From assembly GCA_905211955.1 (NCBI GenBank), contig CAJMCT010000003.1, positions 1 through 34,721 on the forward strand: a stretch of DNA of 34,721 nt. Reading direction: 5' to 3'. The notes below the pieces were generated by a model. That model worked only from the letters and a program-made list of their open reading frames with translations. It made no database searches and was not told where the DNA came from. Every line of letters starts with the position of its first letter. Within the stretch, counting starts at the first letter, position 1. The DNA comes from an uncultured Eubacteriales bacterium (GTDB lineage: Bacteria > Bacillota > Clostridia > Christensenellales > Borkfalkiaceae). Shown one piece after another: positions 1 through 9,169 of this stretch. The translations under genes were made by a program, and so were the position numbers.

Positions 1-1
1 T

Positions 2-2017
2 GCAGGGCTTCCGCAAATACTTAAAAAGAACGGATATAACGGTTATATAATTTGCCGTCCTAGAACTGAAGGACAGTTTAAGTATCCCGGTCGCTTTTTC
101 AAGTGGACTTCGCCCGACGGAAGTTCGGTTATAGCAACCAATAGCGAATCTTACGGCACCCACTTAGGTAAAGCCGCACAAAAGATTAAAGACGAAGCAA
201 ACCGTATCCCAACGGGAATGCTAGGCTCTGAAGCATCGGGCGATAAAAAAGCATGTGGCTGTGAAGACGTAGATTACTCTTTATGGGGTGTCGGAAACCA
301 CGGTGGCGGTCCTTCAAGAAAAGACTTAAGAGATATTGCAGGGCTTGAAATCGAAGATACCGAAATTATCCACAGTACCCCTGAAGCATTGTTTAGCGAT
401 AATATTCATATCTCGGGCGAAGTTAAAACTTCTCTCGTCACGGTTATGCCGGGGTGCTATTCTTCAATGGCGAAAGTAAAACAAGGTTTTAGGGCTTGTG
501 AAAACCTTCTTTACTCTACCGAAAAAATGATAGCCGTTGCAAAGAATAACGGCATATCTTTCGACCTTTCGGATCTTGAAAACGCACAAAAGAAGATTTT
601 GTTCTCTACCTTCCACGATATACTTCCCGGAACGAGCGTTGAAGAAGGCGAACGAGAAGCGCTTTGCGCACTTTACTATGCCGAAAAGATTTTAAGAGAT
701 TATAGAACTAAGGTGTTCTTAAGGCTATCTTCTTCTTGCGAAAAGGCAAAACCCGGCGAATACCCTATTTTTACTTTTAACTTCTCGCAAAACAAAACGG
801 TTGCGCCGATAGAAGCCGAATTTACCTTAGAAAATCAAAACTGGGACGACTCTATAAGATACGTTCCCCACGTTTATAAAGACGGTGTAGAAATTCCTTG
901 CCAAACCATAAAGGAAGCATCTACTCTTAACCTTGACTGGCGAAAAAGGGTTGTTTTTGAAAGTGAGTTAGAACCTACTTCTTTAACCCGTTTTGAAATT
1001 AAGGTGACACCCGATCCAAGAAAGCCCATCCCGCTAGCACAAAGTTGTGATATAGATAAAGTTATGGCTAAACCCGTGTTTGAAATTTGCGACGACACGG
1101 CAGACCCATGGGGTATGAGCGATAAAGAACTTTTGAGAATGGGTACTAACCCCAAAGATATGCGCCCAATGACTAAGGACGAAACGGCAAGATTTTGCGC
1201 GCTTTCAAACGGAATAGATGCCGAACGTATAATTGAAGACGGTGCAATTTTAACTTCTTACGAAGGCTTGTACACCAACGGAAATAGCAACGTGGTTATG
1301 CAAGTTAAAGACTATAAAAACCTTCCCTTTAAGGATATAAAGATTATAGCCGAGTTTGCCGAAAAGAATAAAATGCTTAAAGTTAGAATACCACTTCCCG
1401 AAGAATTTAAGGACGGCGTTGCGGTAGGCGACGGACCTTTCCTTTTCGAGCAAAAGCCCGATTGCGAAAACACCTTCCAAAAATGGATAGGCGCGCAAAG
1501 AAAAGACGGAAAGATTTATGCGGTAATAAACGACGGCGTTTACTCTGGCAGAGTTGAAAACGGGTATATTTATTTAACCCTTCTTCGCGGTGCTGGATAT
1601 AGTTTCCACCCCATTTGCGATTTGCAATTATATCCTGAAGATAGATATTTGCCGAGAATCGATACGGGAAGATATACATTTAATATAAGACTATTTAGCG
1701 GTGACATTTCTGAAGTTTACCAAAAAGCCGAAGAATTTAACCAACCCGTATATGCAGTAAACGTTTTCCCGATTGGAAATGCTAAAAAGACTTTCGATAA
1801 CGTTAGTTTAGACGGAAAGGTTATCCTTACCAACTTCCACGCAAACGTTAAGGACGAATACGTTGCAAGAATTTATAACCCCACCGACTTAGAACAAGCG
1901 TTTACCCTAAACGCGTTTAACGTTAAGGTTAAAGGCACTTGCTCTAAAGGAGAAGTCGTTTCGGTTGTTATTAAAGATGGCAACGCCAAAATTTACCACG
2001 ACGAAATGCCCGTATAA
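2..2017 (+). CDS. GH38 family alpha-mannosidase, 5' end missing
   Basis: The reading frame is open from base 2, so the window edge cuts the gene and the first in-frame ATG at 218 is internal. The visible 671 residues cover the end of the catalytic domain and the C-terminal beta domains of a retaining glycoside hydrolase that removes alpha-mannose from glycans. Family signatures are WGVGNHGGGPSRKDL (about residue 105 of the visible part) and FHDILPGTSVEEGE, which match the GH38 catalytic core and the following helical domain. The catalytic nucleophile region is probably in the missing N-terminal part. No signal peptide can be judged because the true start is absent. The next glycosidase begins 3 bases after the stop, so the two are almost certainly cotranscribed for degradation of a mannose- and rhamnose-type glycan. 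The family call is firm; the substrate is inferred. Confidence 0.9.
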   Translation, partial: AGLPQILKKNGYNGYIICRPRTEGQFKYPGRFFKWTSPDGSSVIATNSESYGTHLGKAAQKIKDEANRIPTGMLGSEASGDKKACGCEDVDYSLWGVGNHGGGPSRKDLRDIAGLEIEDTEIIHSTPEALFSDNIHISGEVKTSLVTVMPGCYSSMAKVKQGFRACENLLYSTEKMIAVAKNNGISFDLSDLENAQKKILFSTFHDILPGTSVEEGEREALCALYYAEKILRDYRTKVFLRLSSSCEKAKPGEYPIFTFNFSQNKTVAPIEAEFTLENQNWDDSIRYVPHVYKDGVEIPCQTIKEASTLNLDWRKRVVFESELEPTSLTRFEIKVTPDPRKPIPLAQSCDIDKVMAKPVFEICDDTADPWGMSDKELLRMGTNPKDMRPMTKDETARFCALSNGIDAERIIEDGAILTSYEGLYTNGNSNVVMQVKDYKNLPFKDIKIIAEFAEKNKMLKVRIPLPEEFKDGVAVGDGPFLFEQKPDCENTFQKWIGAQRKDGKIYAVINDGVYSGRVENGYIYLTLLRGAGYSFHPICDLQLYPEDRYLPRIDTGRYTFNIRLFSGDISEVYQKAEEFNQPVYAVNVFPIGNAKKTFDNVSLDGKVILTNFHANVKDEYVARIYNPTDLEQAFTLNAFNVKVKGTCSKGEVVSVVIKDGNAKIYHDEMPV

Positions 2018-2020
2018 AAT

Positions 2021-4123
2021 ATGATTGATAATAAAAATTGGATTTGGCTTGACGAAAAAGTTCACCCCGATACTTTTAAGACGGCAACTTGGTTTTCTAA
2101 AAACCACAAAGATTTGCCGTGTAAGTTCGTAGAGTTTACAAAAACGGTTGAACTTAATAAAAACGCTAAAAAAATAGAGATTGAGATATCCGCCGACGTA
2201 AAATACTTTTTGTTTGTAAACGGAAAGTTTTTAGGGCTTGGGCCCATTACCCCCGGCGGAGATTACGACTGCCCCGACCCTATGCCCGAGCACTATTTTA
2301 GCACGCACGAAAGCGCGCTTTCTGGCAAAACGGTACAAGTTAGAGTAGTCGTTCAAACCATGCCTATCGTTCAATGCGATATGACGCAAGGAAGAAACGG
2401 ACTAAACGTTTGTTGCAATATAAGTCTTGAAGATGGAAAATCGGTAAAACTCTTTACCGACAAGACTTGGAAGTGTAGGATTATAAATCAAATTAAAAGT
2501 GATACCGAGTTTGATTTTACGCTCCCTTCAAACGAGTTTGAAAACGCCAAAGAGATAGATTCCGTTTGGTCGCTTTACCCTTCCGAGATTGAAAACGTGG
2601 CTCTAGACCTTTTAACACCCAAAGGTGCTAAAACAATCGTTGTAAAAAATGGCTGTGAAGTAAAAAAACATTTTGAACTAGACAAGATTTATAGCGGTTA
2701 TTATACCTTTAAAATAAAAGCACAAGGTCCTTTTACGTTAACCCTTTACGATTACGAAAAAGACGAGTATGCAAAAGAAAAAAAGGTTGAAATAAAGGGC
2801 GACAAAGACCTTTTCTTTAAGAGCATTACCCTAACGAGCGCAGGGGCTTTCGATATAGTAGTTAAAAGCCTTTCAGGAAAAGTTATAGTAAAAGATATCA
2901 AGTTTGTTTTTGCGCACTACCCTATTCTAGATTTAGGAAGTTTTAAGTGTAGCGATAAAGAGTTAAACAAGGTTTACGCACTTGGTCGCCACGCACTAAA
3001 AATTTGTAGACAAAGCATAGAATTAGATAGCCCTAAACATCAAGAAAACTTGCAATGCGCGGGCGATTATCATATCGCAAGCCTTATGAACTATTATTCT
3101 GACGGAGACACTAAACTTTCTAGGTTTGATATTATAAGAATTGCAAGATACTTGGTTGCTTCTAAAGGGTATATGTTCCACACGACTTACGGACTTATCT
3201 ACGTGCAAATGATTTACGAATACTTTATGCACAGTGGGGATAAAGACCTTTTATACTTAGTAAAAGACGCACTCGTTAATCTTTTTTCCGTTCACGAAAA
3301 AACGGTTGGAAAAAGCGGGCTTATAGAAGACCCTGAAAACTATATGTTTATTGACTGGCTAGACGTTGACGGATACAGTATGCACCACCCACCCAAAGCG
3401 CTTGGGCAAACGGTTCTAAACGCCTTTTACTATAAAGCGCTTACATGCGGAGCAAAAATCTTTGCTTTGATAGGCGATAGCGCACTTGAAAAAGATTGCC
3501 TTGATAAAGCAAGTAAGGTGAAAACTTCTTTCGTGGAATTTTACGATGCCGAAAAAGGCTTATATTTTGACGGTAAACTAGATAAGGATACACCTACTAC
3601 TTGGAAGCCCGAAAACGCAACCAAAAAATATTATTCTTGGCACTCTAACGTGCTTGCAGTTTTATATGGACTTGCTAACGGCAACGAAGTAGGGATTATG
3701 GAAAAGGTGCTAAAAGACGATACTCTAATTAAACCGCAACCCTATTTTATGCACTTTGTTTTAGAAGCCATTGATAGTTCGGGGCTTTTTGAAAAGTACG
3801 GACTTAAAGAACTTTCTAAGTGGAAATATATGACCGAGTTTAACAAAGGCTTAGTAGAAGGCTGGGTAAACTGCAAAGACTACGGCTACGATTACAGTCA
3901 CGTTTGGGCAGGCACGCCTACCTATCAGTTGCCTAGTAAAATCTCGGGGCTAAAAATCTTAAAGGCAGGGTTTGAAGAAATTACCCTATCCCCTAAACTT
4001 TGCGGACTTAAAAAAGCAAAGATCGATATTCCATCGCCAAAAGGGGTTATAAAGATACGCTTAAAAGAAGGCAAAAAGCCAAAAATCAAAGTTCCCAACG
4101 GAATAAAATACAAAATTATATAA
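2021..4123 (+). CDS. GH78-like alpha-L-rhamnosidase
   Basis: The 700-residue protein has the layout of bacterial alpha-L-rhamnosidases: an N-terminal carbohydrate-binding beta domain with SADVKYFLFVNGKFLGLGP (about residues 54-72), a central (alpha/alpha)6 barrel starting near LDSPKHQENLQCAGDY, and a C-terminal beta domain whose entry, HVWAGTPTYQLPSKISGLK, matches the usual HAW..P.Y.L...LGI pattern. There is no signal peptide, so it probably acts on imported oligosaccharides in the cytoplasm. The start is the ATG 3 bases after the mannosidase stop, indicating translational coupling. The barrel motif differs from the common CPWRE version, so a neighbouring unclassified six-hairpin family is possible. 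A strong terminator follows directly, ending the operon. Confidence 0.75.
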   Translation: MIDNKNWIWLDEKVHPDTFKTATWFSKNHKDLPCKFVEFTKTVELNKNAKKIEIEISADVKYFLFVNGKFLGLGPITPGGDYDCPDPMPEHYFSTHESALSGKTVQVRVVVQTMPIVQCDMTQGRNGLNVCCNISLEDGKSVKLFTDKTWKCRIINQIKSDTEFDFTLPSNEFENAKEIDSVWSLYPSEIENVALDLLTPKGAKTIVVKNGCEVKKHFELDKIYSGYYTFKIKAQGPFTLTLYDYEKDEYAKEKKVEIKGDKDLFFKSITLTSAGAFDIVVKSLSGKVIVKDIKFVFAHYPILDLGSFKCSDKELNKVYALGRHALKICRQSIELDSPKHQENLQCAGDYHIASLMNYYSDGDTKLSRFDIIRIARYLVASKGYMFHTTYGLIYVQMIYEYFMHSGDKDLLYLVKDALVNLFSVHEKTVGKSGLIEDPENYMFIDWLDVDGYSMHHPPKALGQTVLNAFYYKALTCGAKIFALIGDSALEKDCLDKASKVKTSFVEFYDAEKGLYFDGKLDKDTPTTWKPENATKKYYSWHSNVLAVLYGLANGNEVGIMEKVLKDDTLIKPQPYFMHFVLEAIDSSGLFEKYGLKELSKWKYMTEFNKGLVEGWVNCKDYGYDYSHVWAGTPTYQLPSKISGLKILKAGFEEITLSPKLCGLKKAKIDIPSPKGVIKIRLKEGKKPKIKVPNGIKYKII

Positions 4124-4127
4124 AAAG

Positions 4128-4156
4128 AAAAATCACCGAAAATCTCGGTGATTTTT
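4128..4156. terminator. Bidirectional intrinsic terminator
   Basis: A 12-base-pair stem (4128-4139 with 4145-4156) built around AATCACCGA/TCGGTGATT has a 5-base loop, with A-rich and T-rich flanks on both sides. It lies between convergent genes and can end both the glycosidase operon and the leftward ACT-metallo-beta-lactamase operon. Confidence 0.9.
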
Positions 4157-4199
4157 TGTTTTATCTTAGAGTTTATTCCCTATTAAATTTTCCGTTTAG

Positions 4200-5639
4200 T
4201 TATTTTATTGCTTGAATGCGGTAATCTTTCTTTTGTCCGTGCCCACCAAAAATTTGCCAGTCGCCAACACCCAATCTTTGCAAGAGTGCCGTGCGCTCTT
4301 TAGAGCAAAGTTTTGCATCGGTATCCACAGACGTCATTAATATAGGCGCGTACTTGTTATATTCCGCTTGTTTTTCCGTTAAACCCGAAAGGTTTATAAA
4401 CACCTCTCCCGTAAAAGCAATGCGGTGTTCAAAATCAATTAAAATAATTTCGCCCAAAAGATGTCCGCCCTTGCCTTCAAAAACGTCGAATTCAAGTTCG
4501 CCAACACTAAGTGTGCCGACCTGTTCTAAACTTGATTTTAAACTTGATTTTTGCCATAAAGGGCATATCTTACTATGGTCTACCGCTTTATATTCGGTTA
4601 AAATCTTACAAATATTGACGTAGGGTTTGTGAAGCGGATTTTGTTCTCTAAACCCAGGCTCGCTGTTATATTCTTTTTTTAAGCACTCTGCCGTTCTTTG
4701 TCCGCAAAGCACTTGGTCGAACAAGTTTAGCAGTCCACAGTGGTCAACGTCCGCATGTGTGACAAGGACACGTTCTTCCCTTTTCCCAAAATCTAAAACC
4801 AAGTCGTTTATAATTTTGAGCATTTCACTTTTATAACAAGCGTATCCCGAATCAACGAATAACCTTTCACCATCACTCTCTATTATTGCAGTATTGCTTC
4901 CGCAGTCGGGCTCTATCAGAGTGATTTTGGTTTTATCGGTAATATTATGAACGGTAATTCTAGGCTTAAAATTTTCGCCCTTGCTATTTGCAAGAAGTTC
5001 GGCAAACCTACTTATACTGTCAAAAGTTTTATAAGGCGACAGTCCACGTTCGTCAAGTGTTTGCATTGCAAGGTTTACGTTTACTAAAAGTTCTTCCTTG
5101 TTTTGTTGCGAAAGTTTTAAAACGTCAACTAATCCGCTTACGTACGAATTGTAAAAAAGACTGTTATCAAACACTTTGTCAGCGGTATTATAATTAATGA
5201 TTTTCACCTCGCAAAGTTCGTTTGCCTTTGTTAAAAACTCGGTTAAATCTAAGTGTCCTTTTACGTTAAGTCCCATTTTGAAAAACTGATAACCACTGCC
5301 GTTTTCTTGAGAACTTATATATGAAATATTAAAGTTAAATTTACTTATGAGTTCTAAAACTTTAGTGACGGCACCCGGCTTATCTTCTAAACAAAATTCT
5401 AGCAGTACTATCCTAGAATTTTCCGTTTCGCTAGATAGATATCCTATTTCTTTAAGCCTTTCGTCCGCTTGTTTTAAACTTTCAGCACTACCTTCAACGT
5501 CAATAAACAACGTATGCGAATCGACTGCCTTATTGTAGCTGACGCGCGTTATATTTACACCGAGTTCGGAAAAACATTTGCTTGCCTTATAGAACGCACC
5601 AATATGGTTTGGCATGTTCGTGACGTAAGTTTTTCTCAT
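4200..5639 (-). CDS. ACT-ACT-metallo-beta-lactamase fold fusion protein
   Basis: The 479-residue protein starts with two ACT-like ligand-binding domains (about 1-73 and 76-150), a linker, and a metallo-beta-lactamase-fold domain from about 235 to the end. ACT domains commonly bind amino acids and control enzymes of amino acid metabolism. The MBL metal motif reads THADVDHCG (294-302), where the usual second histidine of THxHxDH is aspartate; later motifs GGHLLGE and GGHG are present. Metal binding may therefore be altered rather than lost. The gene begins 9 bases after the acyl-CoA ligase stop and shares its T-box leader, so the two probably work together on an acid derived from, or sensed with, an amino acid. 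Hydrolase activity, perhaps on a thioester or lactone, is possible but not shown by the sequence. Confidence 0.75.
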   Translation of the reverse strand: MRKTYVTNMPNHIGAFYKASKCFSELGVNITRVSYNKAVDSHTLFIDVEGSAESLKQADERLKEIGYLSSETENSRIVLLEFCLEDKPGAVTKVLELISKFNFNISYISSQENGSGYQFFKMGLNVKGHLDLTEFLTKANELCEVKIINYNTADKVFDNSLFYNSYVSGLVDVLKLSQQNKEELLVNVNLAMQTLDERGLSPYKTFDSISRFAELLANSKGENFKPRITVHNITDKTKITLIEPDCGSNTAIIESDGERLFVDSGYACYKSEMLKIINDLVLDFGKREERVLVTHADVDHCGLLNLFDQVLCGQRTAECLKKEYNSEPGFREQNPLHKPYVNICKILTEYKAVDHSKICPLWQKSSLKSSLEQVGTLSVGELEFDVFEGKGGHLLGEIILIDFEHRIAFTGEVFINLSGLTEKQAEYNKYAPILMTSVDTDAKLCSKERTALLQRLGVGDWQIFGGHGQKKDYRIQAIK

Positions 5640-5648
5640 ATCGATATC

Positions 5649-7916
5649 TTAGAGTTTATTTCTTTGAATTTTACCGCTTATGGTTTTAGGAAGTTCGTCA
5701 CGGAAAACAACAACTCTCGGATATTTATAAGGTGCAGTATGGTCTTTTACGTATTTTTGAATTTCTTTCTTTAATTCTTCAGAAGGCTCGGTTCCCTTAG
5801 TTAAGACTATACTTGCCTTAACTACTTGGCCACGAACTTCGTCGGGAACTGCGGATACACCGCATTCTAATACGTAAGGTAATTCCATTATTACGCTTTC
5901 GATTTCAAACGGTCCGATACGATAGCCCGAAGACTTGATGACGTCGTCTACACGGCCAACGTACCAAAAGTACCCGTCTTCATCTCGCCAAGCGGTATCG
6001 CCCGTGTGATACAAGCCGTCGTGCCAAGCGTCTTTAGTTTTAACTTCGTCAAGGTAGTATTCCTTAAATAGTCCGCAAGGAACTTTTCCTTCAGTATGGA
6101 TAACGATTTCACCAACTTCGCCCGTTGCAACGGGGTTGCCGTCGGGATCAACGATGTCAACGTCGTATTGTGGGTTTGCCTTACCCATAGCACCGATTTT
6201 AGGCGTAGTGCCGTAAAGGTTTGCTATAGCAAGGGTGGTTTCAGTTTGACCAAAGCCTTCCATTATTTCTAAGCCTGTTGCAGCCTTAAATTGATTATAT
6301 ACTTCGGGATTAAGTGCTTCGCCTGCCGTAGTCATGTGGTGGATAGACGATAAGTCGAACTTAGATAAGTCGCCACGGATAAGCATACGGAGCATTGTGG
6401 GCGGTGCGCAGAAAGTAGTGATGTTGTAGTTAGCAAACATAGGAAGTATATCGTTTTCGTCAAACTTATCGAAGTCGTATACGAATACCGCGCCTTCGCA
6501 AAGCCATTGTCCGTAAAGTTTGCCCCATAAAGATTTACCCCAACCGGTATCGGATATGGTTAAGTGCAAACCGTCTCTTTCGCAACAGTGCCAATATTTA
6601 GCGGTGACGAAATGTCCTAACGCATAAGTGTGCTTATGTGCCGCCATTTTGGGGTTGCCCGTCGTTCCAGAAGTAAAGAACATAAGTGCCATCTCCTCAC
6701 CACTAGAAGCGTTTTCGGGACGATCAAACTTGCCCGAGAAAAGCGGATATTCTTTATCGAAATCGTGCCAACCTTCTTTTGCGCCACCAACCATAACGAG
6801 TTTTTCTACTTGGGGGCATTTTTTAGCGGCGCTTTGAGCAAATTCGTAAGTATCGCCGTCGCTAGTACAAACGATTGCCTTTACGCCTGCCGAATTATAT
6901 CTATATTCAAAGTCGTGTTCTTTTAGTTGGTTGGTTGCAGGAATTGCAACGGCACCGATTTTATGAAGCGCAACCATACAGAACCAGAATTGGTAATGAC
7001 GCTTTAATACTAGCATAACCTTATCACCGCGCTTAATTCCAAGCGAAGTAAAGTAGTTCGCAACCCTATTTGATTCGCGCTTGATGTCCTTAAAGGTAAA
7101 CCTTCTCTCAGTCTTGTGTTTATCAAGGTGAAGCATTGCGAGTTTTTCGGGATATTTTTCAGCAATGCCGTCTACTATATCAAAACCGAAGTTAAAGGTA
7201 TCGGTATTCTTAAACTTGATGCTTTCCAAACTTCCGTTTTCGTTTTCAGTGACGTCTACAAACTTTTCGCAAACGAGTTTTTGCGATTTTTTAGCCGCCA
7301 TAACGCTCTTTCTTAAAACGGGTTCTTCGGTATCGTCACCAGACATAACCACCGCGCAGAAAACACAGTCTTTTCCGCCGATTGCAATCATGCCGTGGGG
7401 GGTTGAAGAATTATAATAGATACTATCACCTTCGCTTAAAACTTCGGTGTGGTCGCCTACTTGAACCTTTAATTGTCCACTTAAAACAAGGTCGAATTCT
7501 TGCCCTGAGTGGGTGGTAAGTTGGATAGGCTTATTTTGTTGGGTTGCCGAGTATTCGTATTTAACCCAATACGGCTCGGCAAGTTTATCTTTAAATTTTG
7601 GAGCAAGGTTGGCAATGTCTATGCCGTCTTCTTTAGCGGTGTATTGTCCTTGTCCTTTTCTGGTCACGGTATAGCTTGAAAGACGAGCCGAACTTCCTTG
7701 CAAAAGGTCGGTCATATCAACTTTGAACGCCAACGCGCACTTGTGAATAAACGAGAAAGGAATGTCCGCTTTGCCTCCTTCATACGTCAAATAGAGTTCT
7801 TCACTTACGTCAGTCTTCTCTGCCATTTCTTTTGTAGAAAAGCCCATAATCTCTCTAAGCTCCCTAATTCTTGTAGCGATCTCCGACAACTGGTTTAAAG
7901 TGCTTTTTGTGTTCAT
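5649..7916 (-). CDS. HTH-cupin-AMP-forming acyl-CoA ligase fusion
   Basis: The 755-residue protein joins an XRE-type helix-turn-helix (about 13-72), a cupin domain (about 120-192; HSGQEFDLVLSGQLKV) and a full ANL-superfamily ligase (about 245-755). Ligase signatures are the P-loop TSGTTGNPK (415-423), GFGQTETT, YHTGDTAWRDEDGY, GRVDDVIKSSGYRIGPFE and the catalytic lysine in KTISGKIQ near residue 749. The ligase part resembles medium-chain or aryl acyl-CoA synthetases, which activate a carboxylic acid with ATP and attach CoA. I chose the ATG at 7914-7916 because AGGAGG lies 8 bases upstream; the longer frame runs back through the leader RNA. Expression is under a T-box. The HTH-cupin part could sense the acid or bind DNA; this is inference. 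Confidence 0.88.
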   Translation of the reverse strand: MNTKSTLNQLSEIATRIRELREIMGFSTKEMAEKTDVSEELYLTYEGGKADIPFSFIHKCALAFKVDMTDLLQGSSARLSSYTVTRKGQGQYTAKEDGIDIANLAPKFKDKLAEPYWVKYEYSATQQNKPIQLTTHSGQEFDLVLSGQLKVQVGDHTEVLSEGDSIYYNSSTPHGMIAIGGKDCVFCAVVMSGDDTEEPVLRKSVMAAKKSQKLVCEKFVDVTENENGSLESIKFKNTDTFNFGFDIVDGIAEKYPEKLAMLHLDKHKTERRFTFKDIKRESNRVANYFTSLGIKRGDKVMLVLKRHYQFWFCMVALHKIGAVAIPATNQLKEHDFEYRYNSAGVKAIVCTSDGDTYEFAQSAAKKCPQVEKLVMVGGAKEGWHDFDKEYPLFSGKFDRPENASSGEEMALMFFTSGTTGNPKMAAHKHTYALGHFVTAKYWHCCERDGLHLTISDTGWGKSLWGKLYGQWLCEGAVFVYDFDKFDENDILPMFANYNITTFCAPPTMLRMLIRGDLSKFDLSSIHHMTTAGEALNPEVYNQFKAATGLEIMEGFGQTETTLAIANLYGTTPKIGAMGKANPQYDVDIVDPDGNPVATGEVGEIVIHTEGKVPCGLFKEYYLDEVKTKDAWHDGLYHTGDTAWRDEDGYFWYVGRVDDVIKSSGYRIGPFEIESVIMELPYVLECGVSAVPDEVRGQVVKASIVLTKGTEPSEELKKEIQKYVKDHTAPYKYPRVVVFRDELPKTISGKIQRNKL

Positions 7917-7942
7917 TGTTCTTACCTCCTTTTTTTGATAAT

Positions 7943-7977
7943 AAAATAAAAAATTCGCCTCAATTCTTTGAGACGAA
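7943..7977 (-). terminator. T-box attenuator terminator
   Basis: A 10-base-pair stem, 7968-7977 with 7954-7963 and a 4-base loop, is one G-T pair short of perfect and is followed by a U-rich run in the leftward transcript. It lies directly after the T-box sequence and just before the ribosome binding site of the acyl-CoA ligase, the expected place for the switch. Confidence 0.9.
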
Positions 7978-8208
7978 CTTACGTACGCGGTACCACTCAA
8001 ATTGCAGAAAACTGCCACTCAGAGTCAATCAACTCTTATGCCTTTACGCAGCAATCACGGAAAGTGCCTACTTGGTGTTAACCTTTGGGACTTTCGGCTC
8101 GGAAGTGATGGGATTTCTACTTGGTTTTGTCGGGATTGCACCGCCCCCGACTCTCTGTAAAAACGGCTTAGTAGCATCCGTCTTCGTCATAGCCTTTATA
8201 TTATATTT
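7943..8208 (-). promoter_or_regulatory. T-box leader (tRNA-sensing)
   Basis: The leftward transcript contains the conserved T-box TTGAGTGGTACCGCG (7986-8000), directly before an attenuator hairpin. Upstream is a typical stem I: a CAGAGAG bulge followed by a TCGGGG/CCCGA apical stem with a GGTGCAA loop (about 8120-8157), and a base formed by GGCT/AGCC and CGGA/TCCG with a purine-rich bulge. T-box leaders read the charging state of one tRNA and allow transcription when it is uncharged. I could not fix the specifier codon: the loop appears to be in AAATCCCATCACT (about 8101-8117), where ATC (Ile) is one candidate. Confidence 0.9.
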
Positions 8209-8214
8209 GCTTGA

Positions 8215-8243
8215 ATTTTAACACTTGAAAAACTCAATGTCAA
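8215..8243 (-). promoter_or_regulatory. Sigma-A promoter of the T-box operon
   Basis: TTGACA (8238-8243) and TAAAAT (8215-8220) are separated by 17 bases. The predicted start near 8208 places the T-box stem I at the 5' end of the RNA. Confidence 0.85.
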
Positions 8244-8297
8244 CCATTTTTTAATAAAATTTGAATTTTTTGCGGTTTTTAACTTAAAACCGCCCTT

Positions 8298-9092
8298 TTA
8301 ATCTATGTTTAACAATCTTTTAATGTTTTTACTAAATATCATTTCCCTTTCTTTGTCGGAAAGTGGGATTTTATTAAACCTTTCAAGTTCTCTTACCGCG
8401 TCCCACATAGGAAAGTCGGTCGCAAAGAAAAACCTATCCGAACCGAACGTATCGATTAACTCTTTTGCTTTTTCGCTAGTTATAAATGGAAGCGAAGAAC
8501 AAGTATCAAAATAAATATTATTTAAGCCTTTATAAACGTCCACTTCTTCCCAACACCTATAACCGCCAAAATGCGCGGCAATAAAGTTTACGTCTTTATA
8601 CTTTTTAGCCATGTTTGCTAAGCGATAAGGTTTAGAGTAATCAAAACGGTTGTCCCCCATATGAAGAAGAATAGGAAGTTTTCCGCTTGCCGTCTTATAA
8701 AACTTTTCTACGTTTTGGTCATCAATGTTAAACTTTTGAAAATCGGGGTGAAGTTTTATGCCCTTAAATCCGTTTTCTATCGCCCAAGCAACTTCATGGT
8801 TTACTTCTTCTTCGGTTAGGTCTTGATGAAGTGTCATAAACCCTATAAACTCAGGGTGCGCATCCATTTCCCTTTTAATAAATTCATTGATAGAACGAAC
8901 TTGGTGGGCGGTAGTTGCAACCGAGTGCACCACGTATCTTTTTATGCCCGCCCTACTTCCGTCTTCTATAAGACGGTCTGCCGTGCCTGCCGGCATTTCC
9001 ATTTTTATGTCGTAAAACACGCCTATGCTATCGGTGGCTTTTTGCGCTATCTTTTCGGGGTATATATGAGCGTGTGCGTCAATGATTTCCAT
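8298..9092 (-). CDS. Amidohydrolase (metal-dependent hydrolase, amidohydrolase_2 type)
   Basis: The 264-residue protein has a metal-dependent TIM-barrel pattern: HAH at residues 7-9, GIKLHPDFQ, LLHMGDN, FIAAHFGG and a late TDFPMWD aspartate. This series fits the amidohydrolase-2 (COG2159) group, which includes decarboxylases and hydrolases of many small molecules, so the substrate cannot be named. There is no signal or membrane segment; it should be cytosolic. The gene is a single transcription unit with its own promoter (9211-9239), a folded leader and an attenuator-like hairpin, so it seems to respond to a specific signal. The neighbours, an acyl-CoA ligase operon and a cation pump, do not indicate its pathway. 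A palindrome without a U run (around 8270-8295) follows the stop. Confidence 0.82.
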   Translation of the reverse strand: MEIIDAHAHIYPEKIAQKATDSIGVFYDIKMEMPAGTADRLIEDGSRAGIKRYVVHSVATTAHQVRSINEFIKREMDAHPEFIGFMTLHQDLTEEEVNHEVAWAIENGFKGIKLHPDFQKFNIDDQNVEKFYKTASGKLPILLHMGDNRFDYSKPYRLANMAKKYKDVNFIAAHFGGYRCWEEVDVYKGLNNIYFDTCSSLPFITSEKAKELIDTFGSDRFFFATDFPMWDAVRELERFNKIPLSDKEREMIFSKNIKRLLNID

Positions 9093-9115
9093 ATTGAAGT
9101 CCCTTTTATTTTTCT

Positions 9116-9155
9116 TAAAACAAAACCCGCCCCAAAACTTTAATTTGAGACGGGT
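9116..9155 (-). terminator. Attenuator-like hairpin before the amidohydrolase
   Basis: ACCCG and CGGGT arms (9125-9129, 9151-9155) enclose a further paired section with mismatches, followed in the leftward RNA by TTTTGTTTT. Its position inside the leader, about 25 bases before the start codon, suggests premature termination control. Confidence 0.65.
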
Positions 9156-9169
9156 ATTTTTTCTATACT

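Noticed and set aside
7917..8018. Longer start for the acyl-CoA ligase
   Set aside because: The extra 34 codons run through the T-box terminator and ribosome binding site, while AGGAGG is correctly placed before the inner ATG.
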